A stretch of 64,000 nucleotides of DNA from NCBI GenBank assembly GCA_025769875.1, contig JAGFNK010000121.1:1-64000 (forward strand), written 5' to 3'. Shown piece after piece: positions 22,605 through 34,669 of this stretch. Origin of the DNA: Russula earlei. Its lineage: Eukaryota; Basidiomycota; Agaricomycetes; Russulales; Russulaceae. The notes under the pieces are model-generated. The model was not told where the DNA came from, searched no databases, and was given only the letters and a program-made list of their open reading frames with translations. Positions within the stretch are counted from its first letter, which is position 1. Every line of letters starts with the position of its first letter. A program made the translations under genes and the position numbers.

Positions 22605-23198
22605 TGTTATGGTGTCATGGCCGTAAGAGCGTTAGCTCAAGGTTTAGTGGGGGCCAAGTCCCTGTGACTTGGTTCAAGGGTTTCAGTGGGGCCGGCTCAA
22701 GGAGACCGGGTCAGAGGTTTAGCATCTCAAGGCTGAGTCAGATAATGACTCAGTCCACAGACAGAGTCGATCTTCTGGTTTCACAGAAGAGGAGGACGAT
22801 GAGAGAGAGGCAGAGGAGGAAGAGGAACACAAGGGTTCCTTGAGGTGTACTCAGGTCAAGCAAGATGTAAGCCAGCACAAGCAAGTTGTGATTGAGAGTG
22901 TATACAAGACAAAGGATGTGACAGGAGATGGGACAAAGCTAAGCTTGGGGCATTCCCCAGCTTCTACAGGCGCTTAAATACTGTATCTAGCGAGGCTGTA
23001 CAGTACCATATGCAGAACAATAGATAATACTAACCAGTAGCAACAGGAGCTCGAACAATAGGTGAAATGCAATGAGTGAAACAATAAGAGACCATCAATA
23101 TCAAGGGATGAAACGGTAACCAAGGGGACAAGGGTAAAAAGGTAGAGAACAATAAGAAGTGTTTCAGGGACAAACCGAAAGAGGGGTAGATCACAACA
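22605..23198 (-). mobile_element. Solo LTR3 (minus orientation) in GyA pol
   Basis: 594 bp, same family as GyA's own LTRs but inverted, flanked by CATAC (22600-22604 and 23199-23203). Excision restores DLPYKLETDTSQFAIG in frame. A sister element's LTR therefore landed in GyA. Confidence 0.92.
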
Positions 23199-23835
23199 CA
23201 TACAAATTAGAAACCGACACCTCACAATTCGCCATCGGAGCAATCTTGTTTCAGAAAGACCCAAGGGGAAAGAGAAAAATGATTGGCAATATGTCACACG
23301 CATTCAACGAGGCAGAAAGGAATTACCCAGTTTGGGATAGGGAGTTCCTAGCCTTGATCCTTGCACTCCAACACTGGCAGTACCTATTGGTCGGAACAAA
23401 ACACCCCATCAAGATTTTTACCGATCATGCCAACCTTGCTCACTATTGACTCCCTCATAAGATTAATTGAAGAATTGCAGGTTATATTTCCACATTGGCA
23501 GATTATCATTTCGAATTTACCACAAACCCGGGACTTCTAATTGTGCAGACACTCTCTCACTATGACCTGACCACAATGATGGATCAGGAGATAACCAGAA
23601 TGTCACAGCACTCCCTGACAAACTCTTTGTTTGCACACTCCACACAGAAGATCTGTACAAACAAGTTTTAAAAGAACAAAAGGGCCGACTACCGGACCTC
23701 CTTATGTGGAAGAACAAACACAATTTACAAGAAGAAGACAGCGCACTATTCAAAGATGGAAAATTAGTGGTGCCCTATCTAGAACCCCTCTTATGAAGAA
23801 TTCTGCACACATATCATGACAGCATCCTTGGTGGA
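23199..23835 (+). pseudogene. GyA RNase H and linker
   Basis: KLETDTSQFAIGAILFQKD, then ERNYPVWDREFLALILAL and TDHANLAHY*LPHK, with TGA at 23447-23449. The same position is TGA in GyB (38662-38664). A degenerate linker follows up to the integrase zinc-binding region. Confidence 0.85.
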
Positions 23836-24878
23836 CACACGGGAAATGCCCGAACCTTGTACTCAATCCAAGAGTCATTCTGGTGGCCTAAAATAGGTTA
23901 TTTCATCCAGGACTACATTTGGGGTTGTGCCACTTGCCAAGCCAACAAATCTTCCACACACCCCACTCACCCCCCGGTTTACCCAATTCCCCCTGAATTC
24001 CAAAAACCATTCCAAACTGTAGCCATTGACTGGATCGTCGACCTCCCCCTATCAGAAGGAAACAATACCATTATGACCATCACGGATCATGATTCCACCA
24101 AAGCAGCAATATTCATACCTTGCCAAAAAGACATGGGAACTCTGGAAATAGCTAAATTATTTTTATGATATGCCTTCCCTTGGACTGGGGTTCCCTCTAA
24201 AATCATTTCCGATTGTGACTCCCGCTTCACCTCCGAATTATTCAAAGAAGTCTCTAGAATTTTGGGAATCAACCAAAACCTAAGTACTGCTTACCACCCT
24301 CAAACCAATGGACAATCAGAAAGGACTAATCAATCCCTGGAAATGTATCTCCGCATCTACACCAGAGAGAAACAAGAAGAGTGGGCACACTGGCTTCCTA
24401 TAGCCCAGTACCACTTCAACGCTCACAAATCCACAACCACCAAATGAACCTCTTATGAGTTGCTCATCGGTTTTAACCCACAGGGACTTGGTACCCAACT
24501 AAAGTCCAAGTTCCCAGGGATTCAAGAATGCCTCCAGGCTCTAAAAGACATGCGAGAATCAGCCCAAGAAGCAATGAAAAGGGCACAAAGCCACTGGATC
24601 AAGGAAACCAAATTCAAAGGGTTCGAAGAAGGACAGAAGGTTTGGTTGGAGGGGACTAATTTGAAGACCCCCCATCAGTTTCAGAAGTTCCATCCAAAAT
24701 GGTTCAGACCTTTTGTCATCACCAAGAAAATCTCCCACATTGTCTACCAACTCCGCCTTCCCCCTCAATGGAGTATCCATGACATCTTCCATGCCTCCCT
24801 TCTATCACCCGTCACTGAAACAGCTGAACATGGTCCTAACTTCCCTGAACCCCCCCCTGACCTCCTCTTGGGAGAATA
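23836..24878 (+). pseudogene. GyA integrase
   Basis: Zinc-binding H..H..C..C (HTGNARTLYSIQESFWWP, then CATCQANKS), core motif WIVDLPLS with the catalytic Asp region, ISDCDSRFTS, and STAYHPQTNGQSERTNQ with the catalytic Glu. C-terminal GPY/F-like region RPFVITKKISHIVYQLRLP. TGA interrupts at 24166-24168 (LFL*YAF) and 24445-24447 (TTK*TSY). Confidence 0.88.
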
Positions 24879-25020
24879 TGAGGTCGAGAAGATTACCGCC
24901 CAATGTCTCCATAGGAACCGACTCCAGTACAGAGTCCAGTGGGAAGGGTACTCCGCAGCAGAAGACACCTGGGAACCCCTCTCAAACCTTAAAAATGCCC
25001 AAGATGCCATCACTACCTTT
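24870..25020 (+). other. GyA chromodomain
   Basis: EYEVEKITAQC...LQYRVQWEGYSAAEDTWEP is a canonical retrotransposon chromodomain (Y-x-V-E-K-I, W-x-G-Y, T-W-E-P). It places GyA in the chromovirus branch of Ty3/gypsy; such domains direct integration to marked chromatin. Confidence 0.9.
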
Positions 25021-25886
25021 CATTTGCAACAACCCACCAGACTCTGCACTATGTCAACCACTAACTCTGACCCCACAGAATCTCATCACTCTGGTGAAAC
25101 CCTAGATGACTTGGAACATCAGTTCCAAGAACTTACAATACAACAACGTACTTTACTCCCTCAAATCAATTCATGTAATCCCCCTTCCTATTCAGTCAAT
25201 GATCCCACTATCCCTGACCACAGACACACCATTTTTAATATAGCCGCCAGGGAACAACTCTTTTCCAGAATTCTCTCCCCTGGTGACTTCCGCAGCTTTC
25301 AACTTCTTATGATGGACCCCCATTTTTCAGAGTTTCATCTGCCCATACGAAGGGCAGTACTTACAGACTTAGCATGGAATCATATCATACAATCAGTACC
25401 TACAAATACCCCCACCCTTTCCAAGTGGTCAGCCTGGCATCATGAACACGCCACCTCCACTTACAACACTCCCATGTCATCCCCTGCTCCTAACTCATCC
25501 CTGCTACCTATCCTCACCCCTTCCCCCACCATCAAACAAGAATTCCTCTCACCCAAAGTTATCCAACACATCATCGATCAATGTACCTTCATTGTCCCGG
25601 ATGAAGCCAAACTCTAGGACCTTGCCGCCACCCTCAACCCACTCGCCATCCGAGAAGGAATGCCCTCACCAACTCCAACTGAAGCAGACCCCACTCACCC
25701 TGGCCCCCCTTGGTTTGTTTACAAACCCTATACACATATTCCCCCTTTTTACATTAACGTTAATGGGCGACGACACCTATTACCATACTTACGCGTCGCT
25801 TTGTACAATGATGAACCCATGCTTCTAGGAACTATGGGTCGAGGAGAACCCGCTTACAGAGAAAAGCTTATAGCTCGACCTGTCAT
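25021..25886 (+). pseudogene. GyA post-chromodomain extension, part 1
   Basis: Open to TAG at 25615-25617, then continuing in the same frame with PPWFVYKPYTHIPPFYINVN and a block ending MLLGTMGRGEPAYREKLIA. The last block resembles the corresponding region of GyB (PWVRWDADRHHTGIDIP ... GEPRVRGKNGEG, about 40600-40750). Function unknown. LTR2 interrupts it at 25887. Confidence 0.65.
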
Positions 25887-26715
25887 TGTTACGAACCAAG
25901 GCCAGACCCTGACCGTAGATGGTCCTATTTCACTCAAGAGAGACCTCTCTCATTTTGCATTACCAACTCCCTTCCGTTTTCTGGACTATCCCCCCTGCAG
26001 TGCAAGATATCGCTATTGCAAAGGCACTATAACACGACCAGGCACCCGTTTCCTAATCGGGTAATCATCGCGTGGCAGCCACATGGCCATCCAGCCACCA
26101 AGGACCTGAAACAGCGGCACAAACTCTTAGAAGCTGTTGCATAAATCATCTGACGTCATCCAGGCTCCAATGACATCATAGCTGACTGAGCGACTCCACA
26201 GTGACCTCATAGGCTCACTAAGCGCTCCACAGTGACATCATAATGATGTCATCGCTCCACAATGATCAGTAATGCGCTCAGTAAGCCTGAAACTTGACAC
26301 AAGCAAGTTTATGCCTCTGTAGTCCTATTGGATGGTACCAAAGAGTCTAGAATAGTCCCAGGTCTTTGTAATCGACCCTGTACACTGTATATAAGCCCCA
26401 ATGAAGCATGGCAGTCGTCAGACTGTCCATTTGTGATACTCTCATCTTCCTGGGTACTCCCCTGTGACCGCTCAGTCTAAAGATTCCCCTCGCTCCCAAG
26501 GTACTCTTCAACGACCGCCTTGTTTAAAGTCCCCTCGCTACACTGGCCTCCAGCCTTCGCCTTTGTCTCTTGCAACACCTACCAGTCCCTATCTGGTACC
26601 TCCTCGTCGTTTGGCTCGTCCTCTTGTTCAACGCCGCCTTCGCCGCGTATCATCTGTTCCGACCCTTGCCCACCTGCTCCTGAGTCCTTAGTGATCAGCA
26701 GTACGTGTCTTGACA
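25887..26715 (+). mobile_element. Solo LTR2 in GyA extension
   Basis: 829 bp, TGTTACGAACC...CTTGACA, flanked by GTCAT (25882-25886 and 26716-26720). TATA (gtatataagcccc, about 26388) is followed by cagactgtccat. Confidence 0.92.
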
Positions 26716-27583
26716 GTCATCTCTGCCCCCCATCCTGCCACCACTGCCTCTGACCTCCACCTCTTAATTGAGGACCACCCTTTCCATTTTGATGTCGCTC
26801 AGGCTCTTGAGAACCTCCATGATCCTGATGCCCTTGCCGACGTCTACTGCCTCCACACTAGCTCTTTCCAACTAAAAGTTTTAGAAGGCAAGTGCATCTC
26901 CATCCAAGGAGCCCTAAGTGTCATTCAAGGACAGCTTGCTGATTGACTCCACAAGATCCAGTCCCACACCAAAGAAACTGCTGCCATCCATAGCCACCTT
27001 CGAGCCAATAACACCTCCATCCGAGTCCATCACCAACTTGACAACCTGATGACCGATGGGGGCCTCACTTGTAACACTGGACCATTTTACTCATTAGCAG
27101 GAAGCTATGACAGGATCGAGAAGTCGAAGGAACCATCCACTCCCCCTTCCCCTCCACTACCCACTCGTCCCCCTCTCTCTTTAACCCCCCCCCCCTTGAA
27201 TACCTCCCCCGTGTTATTGACCAGTCCCAGAATGACGCCCCCCTGGGGTCACCCTCCCACTTCCCTCAAATGTTCTCTGACGATGCTAGCACCCCCAACA
27301 CCCCTCTCACCCCTGCACGTATGACCAAGGTGCAGCATCATCAGCTCCAAAAATGACAACATGTTTGCAAACACTGTAACACCAGAGGGCACTGGAAAAA
27401 GGACTGTAACAGACCTCACACCAACTGTAGCAGTCAAGTGGATTGTATCCTCAGGAGAACTCACCGAAGTTATAGAGGTTTCTGTCCCAGAGCAATGGGA
27501 GCCCAGGGCACATGGCCAGAGGTCGAAGGCAATGAACTCCATGAGTCGGGTCCTGAGACTGATTAGTTTGGAGAACTAAGCAT
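26716..27583 (+). pseudogene. GyA post-chromodomain extension, part 2, with C-terminal CCHC knuckle
   Basis: Continues the extension: helical DLHLLIEDHPFHFDVAQAL, coiled-coil-like QGALSVIQGQLAD, Pro-rich stretch (27145-27320), then CKHCNTRGHWKKDC (27366-27407), a CX2CX4HX4C knuckle about 190 bp before the 3' LTR. A further Cys/His stretch with RTHRSYRGFCP resembles YHRSYAPVRSCP behind the GyB knuckle. A zinc knuckle at the Pol C-terminus, in addition to the gag one, is unusual. Confidence 0.75.
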
Positions 27584-27596
27584 GAGGGGGGCATGA

Positions 27597-28580
27597 TGTT
27601 GTGATCTACCCCTCATTCAGTTCATCCCTGAAACACTTCTTATTGTTCTCTACTTTTCACCCTTGTCCCCTTGGTTACTGTTTCATCCCTTGATATTGAT
27701 GGTCTCTTATTGTTTCACTCATTGTGTTTCACCTATTGTTCGAGCTCCTTTTGCTACTGGTTAGTATTATCTATTGTTCTGCATATGGTACTGTACAGCC
27801 TCACTAGATACAGTATTTAAGCGCCTGTAGAAGCTGGGGAATACCCCAAACTTAGCTTTGTCCTATTTCCTGTCACATCCCTTGCCCTGTATCCTCTGTT
27901 GCGCAGCATAGAGCGCAGCTAACAGGCCAAGCAACCCACCTTAGAGGTTGTGCTAATGCTCAAGTGATATTGGGGTGTAGAGTGATGTGTATACTCGTCT
28001 ACATGTATGGTATTTATACCTCTATGACCCAGGGCTGTTCCTAAGTCCAAAAGAGGTGACTACAGGTGTCCACTATATCGCGCATTAAGTGACGCGTGAT
28101 GTGGAAACATTCTAGACGCAGCATAAGGCTGCATCTTGTGATAGATAGCGTAGTATGCGTAACCCTATTGCCATAAGCGCATATACTAAAGTTCTGTCTA
28201 ACACGTAACATCTATGAGCAGATCTTGAACCTTGTATGAAGGTCTTCGCCTTCTTTGATCCGTTCGGGTTCCGGTTCAACATCCTCTCTCAAATCACAAC
28301 TTGCTTGTGCTGGCTTACACTCTGCTTGACCTGAGCTCATCACAAGGAACCTTCATGTTCCTCTTCCTCCTCTGCTTCTCTCTCATCGTCCTCCTCTTCT
28401 GTGAAACCAGGAGATCAACTCTGTCTGCGGACTGAGTCACTACCTGACTCAGCCTTGAGACACTAAACCTTTGATCCAGTCTCCTTGAGCCGGCACCCAC
28501 TGAACCCCTTGAACCAAGTCACAGGGACTTGGCCCCACTGAACCTTGAGCTAACGCTCTTATGGCCATGATGCCAAAACA
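27597..28580 (+). mobile_element. GyA 3' LTR (interrupted by LTR4)
   Basis: Starts TGTTGTGATC after the polypurine tract and ends ATGCCAAAACA; 594 bp after removing LTR4 and its duplication, equal to the 5' LTR. Confidence 0.92.
27897..28281 (-). mobile_element. Solo LTR4 (copia family of CoD) in GyA 3' LTR
   Basis: 385 bp, TGTTGCGCAGC...GGTTCAACA as written, flanked by TCCTC (27892-27896 and 28282-28286). Same family as the CoD 3' LTR (59135-59516) and in the same orientation, but it keeps many CpG sites that are TG or CA in the CoD copy. Confidence 0.92.
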
Positions 28581-28585
28581 CCCAG

Positions 28586-31500
28586 AGACATTCTGGGTGC
28601 TGTCACATTTGGTCTTCAGGAGTCTTGACTGTGGTGCCAGCAGTACTTGTGTCCCACTTCCTGAGACACTCCAGGTGCTGTCGCATTTTGCGGTAAGGGT
28701 GGGAGACGAAATGAAAAACAAAAAAAGGATGCACTGCTGCCATGTTGGATGAGACTATGGGCTTTGTTGATCACATGTTTTGCAACAACATCTCGCATGA
28801 AACAAAAAGAAAAACACATGCGCACAACTTAACGCATGAAGATTGCACATGTGAAAAAGCCCCCATTTCTTGCCAGATGGATCGAGTCATGCAGATGGGT
28901 GGGAGGGATCAATGCTGATGCGTGGAAACTTGAATGTCTGCACTGTATGCGCCCACCTCTCTCTGGTGCCCATGTAGTGTCGATGGGTTACTTGCAGCAT
29001 AGGTTGTAGATGTTGGCCAACATGGTACAATCTGGAGGAAGGGTGAAAGAGGAAAGGGGAGGAGAGATAGGATGAGAAACCGTGAAAACAAAGATGAAAT
29101 ATGCACCTGGTCAATGTGCGAGAATGACTGCACATGGGAAAACTCATGGTGCCATTCTGTGGTTGCAGTTGTGGTCATGGCCATTGCATTGTGATTGCCA
29201 CTAACAGTGACATAGTCATCAGCACCGCTGCTTGAGAGGAAACAAAAGTAAAAAGAGAAAGTGGAGGGAAGAAATGAAGGGAAACTCATACATGTCATGC
29301 ACAGCCAAAAGTGGGGCAGGATGGGAGGGGCAGCATCACTGCTGCATCCAGGCCATGCCATGTCACTGTGAAGATAGGCTTGTGAAATGGGACAATGGGC
29401 TATCACAATGAGGGAAGGAAAAGGGAAATGAGAATGAGAGAACACGTGAAAATGAAAATGAAAACACACGCCAGTAAAGTGCAGCTTGATGGCAATATCA
29501 TTGCTGTGGTCCTGGCTGTGCTGTCACTGTGGGGTTAGAAATTGCAAGTATAGCGTGATGAAAAAGAAACACGTAAAGGACAGGTCTTAACCTGGAGGTC
29601 CCACACATGCTGGAATGGGATTTTTGCATTCCATGTTTCACAACAACATCTGAGTGAAAATTTGCATGAAAAGAAAGAAAGAAAAACAGGAAAACGCATG
29701 CACACAAACACACAATAATCACGCACACATTTCTTGCCATCCAGGGATCAAGTGAGGGGATTGTACCATTGAGTGTGGAAGGAACCTGGAGCACTTGAAG
29801 AATGGGCAGAGGGTATGAGAGTTTCACCAAAACGAGGAGAAAAAATGCACCTGGTCACTGTGATGTGCGAAAATCGTTCACATGGGAGAGAAGGCAACAG
29901 AAATGAAATAAATAGAAAAAAAAAAACCCATAAAGCTCAACACATGAAAATTGCGTTGCATGCCATCAGGAACTAGAATATAGTGAATTAGAAAGACCCA
30001 AAAGCAGAAAAAAGAGGAAACAAAGTGAAAAATGTAAGGAAAAATGCACATGCACGTGCGCAGAAAAAGAGGTGTGATATTTGTTGAGGGAACTTGTGCG
30101 TCATGGACAGAACCTGCTTGAAGGATTAGGACAGGTTTATTTATCTTGTGGGAACTGGGGAGGGGGAGAAGACAGAGGGAGAGAAGAAAGAAACAAAAGT
30201 CTGTGTGGTCTGCATGTGAAAACTGCTGCTTGTCAATGCGGGCAGACCTGGCATGGTCTCTGGAGCAAGGAAGGAAGCAGATTGTGCACCACAGGCCAGG
30301 ACCGCACGAGGGATTTGGAAGTGGGGAGAATGGCCCTTCATGGGCCTACAAATGACCGTGTACATGCGAGCTGTGTGACATGGCACTGTGGAAAGTCAAG
30401 GAGAGAGAAACAAAGGGGAAAAATGAAAATGCACAATATGCATGTGACACCCATTGACCACTTGTGAACATCTTAACAGCTGCTTCATCTCTTGTCTCTT
30501 GCTGTGAGGAGAGGTTAGAAAGAGTGAATAAAAATGAAAAAAATAAATAAATAAAGTGCACAGGTTTGTCCTGACAAAGAATTTTTGGGTGTTCTTGGGG
30601 TCTTGGCCAGGAGTTGCCATGCATGCTGGAGTCACTCAAAGTGCAGAGGGCATGGAGATGCATAGGAAGTTGAGAAAGTGGGAGAGAAAAAGAAGGAAAA
30701 AAATGCCAGAAAAAAACTGCACGTGCAAGTGGGAAAAGGTACATGTGAGGGAATTGACCTGTCTGCTTGGAGAACCATCTGGGATGAGATAATTGGCTGT
30801 TGTTCTTGAAGGAAGTGGGGCTGGAAGGGCAAGGAGGGAAAGAGGGAGAGAAAGTGAAAGAAAAGAGCATATGTGGGTGGTGACGTGCAAAAAACGTTGC
30901 TTGCAAAGCGGGCGAACTTGGCACGGTTTTCAGGGCCAGGGAAAGACGCAAAGTAGAGCTGAGGAGGCAGAGTGAAAAACAAAAGAAAGGGCAAAAACTC
31001 ACAAAATGTGTGTCCCTCTCTTGATTGCTGTGTCATCACCATGGTGCTGGCCTTGCTGTCACTTTGAGAAAGGGTTAGAAAAGAGCTCATAATGAGAAGG
31101 AAAAGAAAGAAACAAAAAGTGAAAAGAAGATAAAATGCGCACCGGATCTGCGATTGGCAATTGCATGAAGCGTTTTGATGGCCATTGGGTGTTCTCGTGG
31201 TCTTGTCTTGGCTTGGACTAGTCACCCGTGCTGAAAGGAACTTGCAAAGCAAACTGCAGAAGAACACTAGAGGGTGGGAGAAGAAAGAGAAACAATTGCC
31301 AGAGCAAATGTGCCGCCATCATGGCCATGGGCACATCACTGTCACAGCAGCCAGATCATCACAGTGGCCATGGGCCATGCTGATGATTCCTGGCCATTGT
31401 GATGGCACCATGGCCATGCCTGAGTTGCTGTCATCATCGCAACTGCAGCAAGGAGGTGCAGGGGATGGCAAGAAGGTGTGGGAGAAAGAGCCAGTTGAGC

Positions 31501-31980
31501 CATGCCATTGTCATGGCCATGGGCACATCGCCATCACAGTGGCCAGATCATCACAGTGGCCCATGGGCCATGCTCAAGATTTGTGGCCATCGTGGGGTTG
31601 CTGTGGCCATGCCCAAGTTGTCGTCATCGTCTCCACTGCAGTGCCACAGGAGGAGAGGGGAATGGGGTCCAGTGGGTGGAAGGAGGTTGAAGAGGAGCTT
31701 GTCAGGGGCCTTACTGAAAAATGGGTGATGGGAAGGAGAGGGCTGAGAAGATGAGAAGGGCGTGAAAACAAAAGAAAAAAACTCACCCATGGAAAAACCA
31801 CTTGAATGACATGGGTAATAGCCAGTGAAAGCTTGAGGAGGCTGGCAGATTGAGAGTGTTGACCTGGGACCATGGGGAAGGAAGAGTGGTGAGGGGAAGG
31901 AGGATGAATGACAGCAAGAGAAAAAACAAATGTGTGTGGTAAAACAAAGATGCCGTGGTCCAAAAAGTTTTTTCACTGCT
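28586..31980 (-). repeat. Helitron interior, A/G-rich degenerate repeat (right part)
   Basis: About 3.4 kb of loosely repeated units with plus-strand 'gaaaaacacatg', 'acaacatct', 'atttcttgcca' and '(g)ggttagaaa' blocks. Two units sharing 'acaacatct...atttcttgcca' lie about 860 bp apart (28790-28880 and 29640-29745). A ~190-bp piece recurs at 3951-4136. Several overlapping open frames exist on both strands; none has a recognisable domain, so I do not call genes. Confidence 0.6.
31310..31640 (+). repeat. Tandem duplication, ~180-bp unit
   Basis: 'catggccatgggcacatc', then a 'ccagatcatcacagtggcc' block and 'atgggccatgct', occur at about 31320-31382 and again at 31513-31572, followed by matching Cys/Val-coding blocks. 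It lies inside the Helitron. Confidence 0.65.
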
Positions 31981-32087
31981 TACAAATTGATTTGCTAAGC
32001 ATTCTGTCCAATTGTGGTAATTTTCTCATCCAAATGGAGGCAGCTTGGGGCAGACCCTGACTCTCCGTTCTCATTTTAATCAGTTGA

Positions 32088-32469
32088 TGGTACCAAGAAG
32101 TCTAGAATAGTTCCTATTCTTTGTAATCGACCCTGTACACAGTATATAAGCCCAAATGTAGCATGACAGTCGTCAGACTGTCCATTTGTGATACTCTCAT
32201 CTTCCTGGGTACTCCCCTGCGACTGCTCAGTCTAAAGTCTCCCCTTGTCTCCAAGGTACTCTTCAACAACTGCCTTGTCTAAAGCCCTTCACTGCACTGG
32301 CCTCCAACCTTTGCCTCTGCCTCCAGCAACACATGCCAGTCCCCATCTGGTACCTCCTAGTTGTTTGGCTTGTCCTCCTGTTCAACACTGTTTATGCCAC
32401 ATACTGTCTGTTCTGACCTTTGCCCACCTGCTCCTGAGTCCTCTGTGATCAGCAGTACGTGTCTTGACA
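32088..32469 (+). mobile_element. Solo LTR2, right half
   Basis: Starts tggtaccaagaag, the exact continuation of the half ending at 15820, and ends CTTGACA. It is followed by CTGCA (32470-32474), matching 15369-15373. TATA (gtatataagccc) at about 32140. Confidence 0.92.
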
Positions 32470-33696
32470 CTGCATACATTGCTGGTCAAATGGTGGGCTA
32501 TTAGTCCCAAGACTTGTGCCAGACATGGGTGTGGTGCCAATCCTTGTGCCAGTAGCAGTAGGGGTCCTTGCAATAGAATGATAGTCCAAAAAGGTGTTGA
32601 TCCCTTCTTGTGAGGTGAAAGATGTACTTTCTGTGGTTGTGTGGTTTGTAAAGGCCTTCACCCTTTACTACTTCTGTGTAAGTGGCTATTGGAATTTTAA
32701 AGGGGGATGACAGTCCAATGAGTTGTGTCCCATGGGTACATGACAGTGTATGATGGGAGTAGTGTGGGTATGCCCCTTTGTCGGGTTTGAAGGTTTTGAG
32801 TGATGCAGAAGTATTCCTCAGTGATGCCAGAGTATGTTATGGTTACATGGCCTTTCCAGAGAAAACCATCAAAGTCTAAGGGGTGTGGAGCAAACTGGCT
32901 GATTTCTTCTATGGGGTGGTCTATGCAAACAAAGGCTTGTGTTCATGCATGCCACAGTTCTTTACAATGGTTCTTGAAGTCTAATATCTCCCTACATGTT
33001 CTATGGGGTAGTACTGATCCTAAGTACACTAACTCAGGAAAATAGCACCATAAGCCAGCTATAGAACCTGGGGGTGATTGGCTACTACTTGAGTGTTCTA
33101 CTAAAGGAGTAGCGAAGGGGGTTAACAGATGGTCAGTGAATGGAAGTGGGGCTGGGATAACTGGGGGCATAAGAGGTAGTGGACAATCTACTTGGGAGCT
33201 TGAAACTGCAGAAGCAGAGTGGCGGCCTCTTCATCTGTGAGAGGGCACCAGAGTGGTTGGTGTGGGAGATGTCTATCTCCTGGGGTCCACAGGTTTATAC
33301 CTGGTGGTGTGGGGGGTGTGTTGGGTCAAAAGCCGCAGTTGCACACCTCTCAGAGGCAAAGGCAGACTCCTGGATGAGTCGGGGTAGGAGACCAGCAGGT
33401 GATGAGGCTACTGGTTGGGGTCCATCTTACAATGGGGGTGAGAGGTCAGCTGATAGTGGAGAGTCCTTCTGGGACAGGGGGGCCAGTGTAAACTGCTGGG
33501 GGTGGGGAGTATAGTCCCGCAGGGTCTATGAGGTTCTGTGGTGCGTCAATGATGCCGTGGGTCCACGTAGCTTTGATCCAATTGTAAATGTACCTTCTGC
33601 CTTCTACATAGGCCAGTTGGAGGGTTGCTTGTCCTCCTTGTGTGGATCTGTTAAGGCAAAGGTAGTTGCACTGCACCACTGTAGTGAGTCCAGGGA
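32470..33696 (-). pseudogene. GyF 5' coding region, distal part, and first KDPYC module
   Basis: From high to low: VVQCNYLCLNR (about 33675), Cys-rich VCNCGF*PNTPPTPPGINLW then TPGDRHLP (about 33345-33265, TGA where GyC keeps Arg), DFDGFLWKGHVTITYSGITEE (about 32880-32820), MYPWDTTHWTV, and after a frameshift TYTEVVKGEGLYKP with FYCKDPYCYWHKDW (32680-32537). Co-linear with GyC 11651-12700. Confidence 0.75.
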
Positions 33697-34011
33697 CATG
33701 CATGTGAGATCATAACCCTGACTGGTCCAAGGAAAGAGAGAGGAGAGGGGGAGAGAGTAGAGCAAGTGGTCCACACAACTGGTGATGCTTCTTGTTTTTC
33801 ACAGGCAGTGAGGAGTGGGTTGCAAGGAGGGGTCTTATTCTCAGTCTTCTGGAACTCTGCAGCTAAGCAGTTTATATACAGGAGAGAAGGTACAAGAGAT
33901 GAAAGGCATGAAAGGGAGAGATAGGCATGAAAGAGAATCGAGACTGGGCAAGGCAGTCAAGGCCATGATGAAAGACTTGGGATGCAAACACATCTAGTGT
34001 GCGGAGGCGTG

Positions 34012-34599
34012 TGTTACCGAGTGGTTTGGGGTCCAGAAGATGCTGGAACACCTGAACTATGGACTGCACTGTTTCCATTATGCGTGCGTCAGATCTTGAT
34101 CGTTTATGTTCGTTAATATCATATTCGGAACGCGTTGATCGTATCTTTCAGAAGATGTACTGAAGAAGCAATGAGTAGCATTGCTTCTGTCCCAGATGTT
34201 CCTGTACCGCCACATACGTCGATTCCTGGATTGGGGAAGCACTTAATGCTTCCAGCACCGAGATCGTTTACATAGAAGCAACCTTGCTTCTATGAGCCGC
34301 CTTTTGCTTCTATAGCACCAACCAGTACTACAGTAGCATGAACCTTATCCCTGTAGGGCTATATAAAGCCTCCAGTAGAAACAGCTGAGCCTTAAGCTCG
34401 ACTTAGTTTGCCAATCCCAAACAGTTGACTCCTACCCCGTCTGCAGAGCCCCTCTCATCTTGTTGTCATACTCTAGAAGGATCTAACACTCCTTCCCCTC
34501 CACGAGTATTGCTTGCTTGACTCAAGCATATCTGCATTGGTAGGACGTGTTTATAGACGCAACCATTGATCTTATTTAAGGCACTTTGGAGCCTTAACA
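34012..34599 (+). mobile_element. GyB 5' LTR
   Basis: 588 bp, TGTTACCGAG...CCTTAACA. TATA gctatataaagcc (about 34366) followed by AAGCTCGACTTA (34394-34405). About 15 differences from the 3' LTR by eye, roughly ten of them CG against TG or CA. Confidence 0.93.
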
Positions 34600-34611
34600 T
34601 AAGTCGAGCTT
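34600..34611 (+). other. GyB self-type primer-binding site
   Basis: TAAGTCGAGCTT, directly after the LTR, is the exact 12-nt reverse complement of AAGCTCGACTTA at 34394-34405. Confidence 0.75.
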
Positions 34612-34669
34612 CTATCACAGACATTGCTGTGAAAGCGAACCAGAAATAGGCAGGAAGCCTAAAGACTAG

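Larger units (their letters stand above)
17203..28580 (+). mobile_element. GyA: complete chromodomain Ty3/gypsy element
   Basis: Flanked by CCCAG (17198-17202 and 28581-28585). 5' LTR 17203-17796, 3' LTR 27597-28580 (594 bp once the nested LTR is removed). Internal order: primer-binding site, gag, protease, RT, RNase H, integrase, chromodomain, long C-terminal extension, polypurine tract (gaggggggcatga, 27584-27596). Nested insertions: LTR6 (containing LTR1), LTR3, LTR2 and LTR4. Many in-frame TGA codons and some frameshifts; not coding-competent. Confidence 0.92.
15821..32087 (-). mobile_element. Helitron (about 4.9 kb of its own sequence plus GyA)
   Basis: Read on the minus strand it starts TCAACTGATT after an A, ends ...ttaaaacttg before a T, and splits LTR2 exactly at an A|T dinucleotide without target duplication, as Helitrons do. 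It encodes the C-terminus of a Helitron helicase near its 3' end (16130-16335). The total of 16,267 bp falls to 4,884 bp after removing GyA and its CCCAG duplication. The 3' tetranucleotide is CTTG rather than the canonical CTRR. Most of the Rep-helicase gene is missing and the interior is repeat-like, so the copy is non-autonomous. Confidence 0.8.

Noticed and set aside
28909..31976. Several 120-218-codon frames on the minus strand and smaller ones on the plus strand in the Helitron
   Set aside because: Low-complexity Phe/Ser/His/Leu- or Lys-rich translations reflecting A/G-rich repeat composition; frames overlap on both strands.
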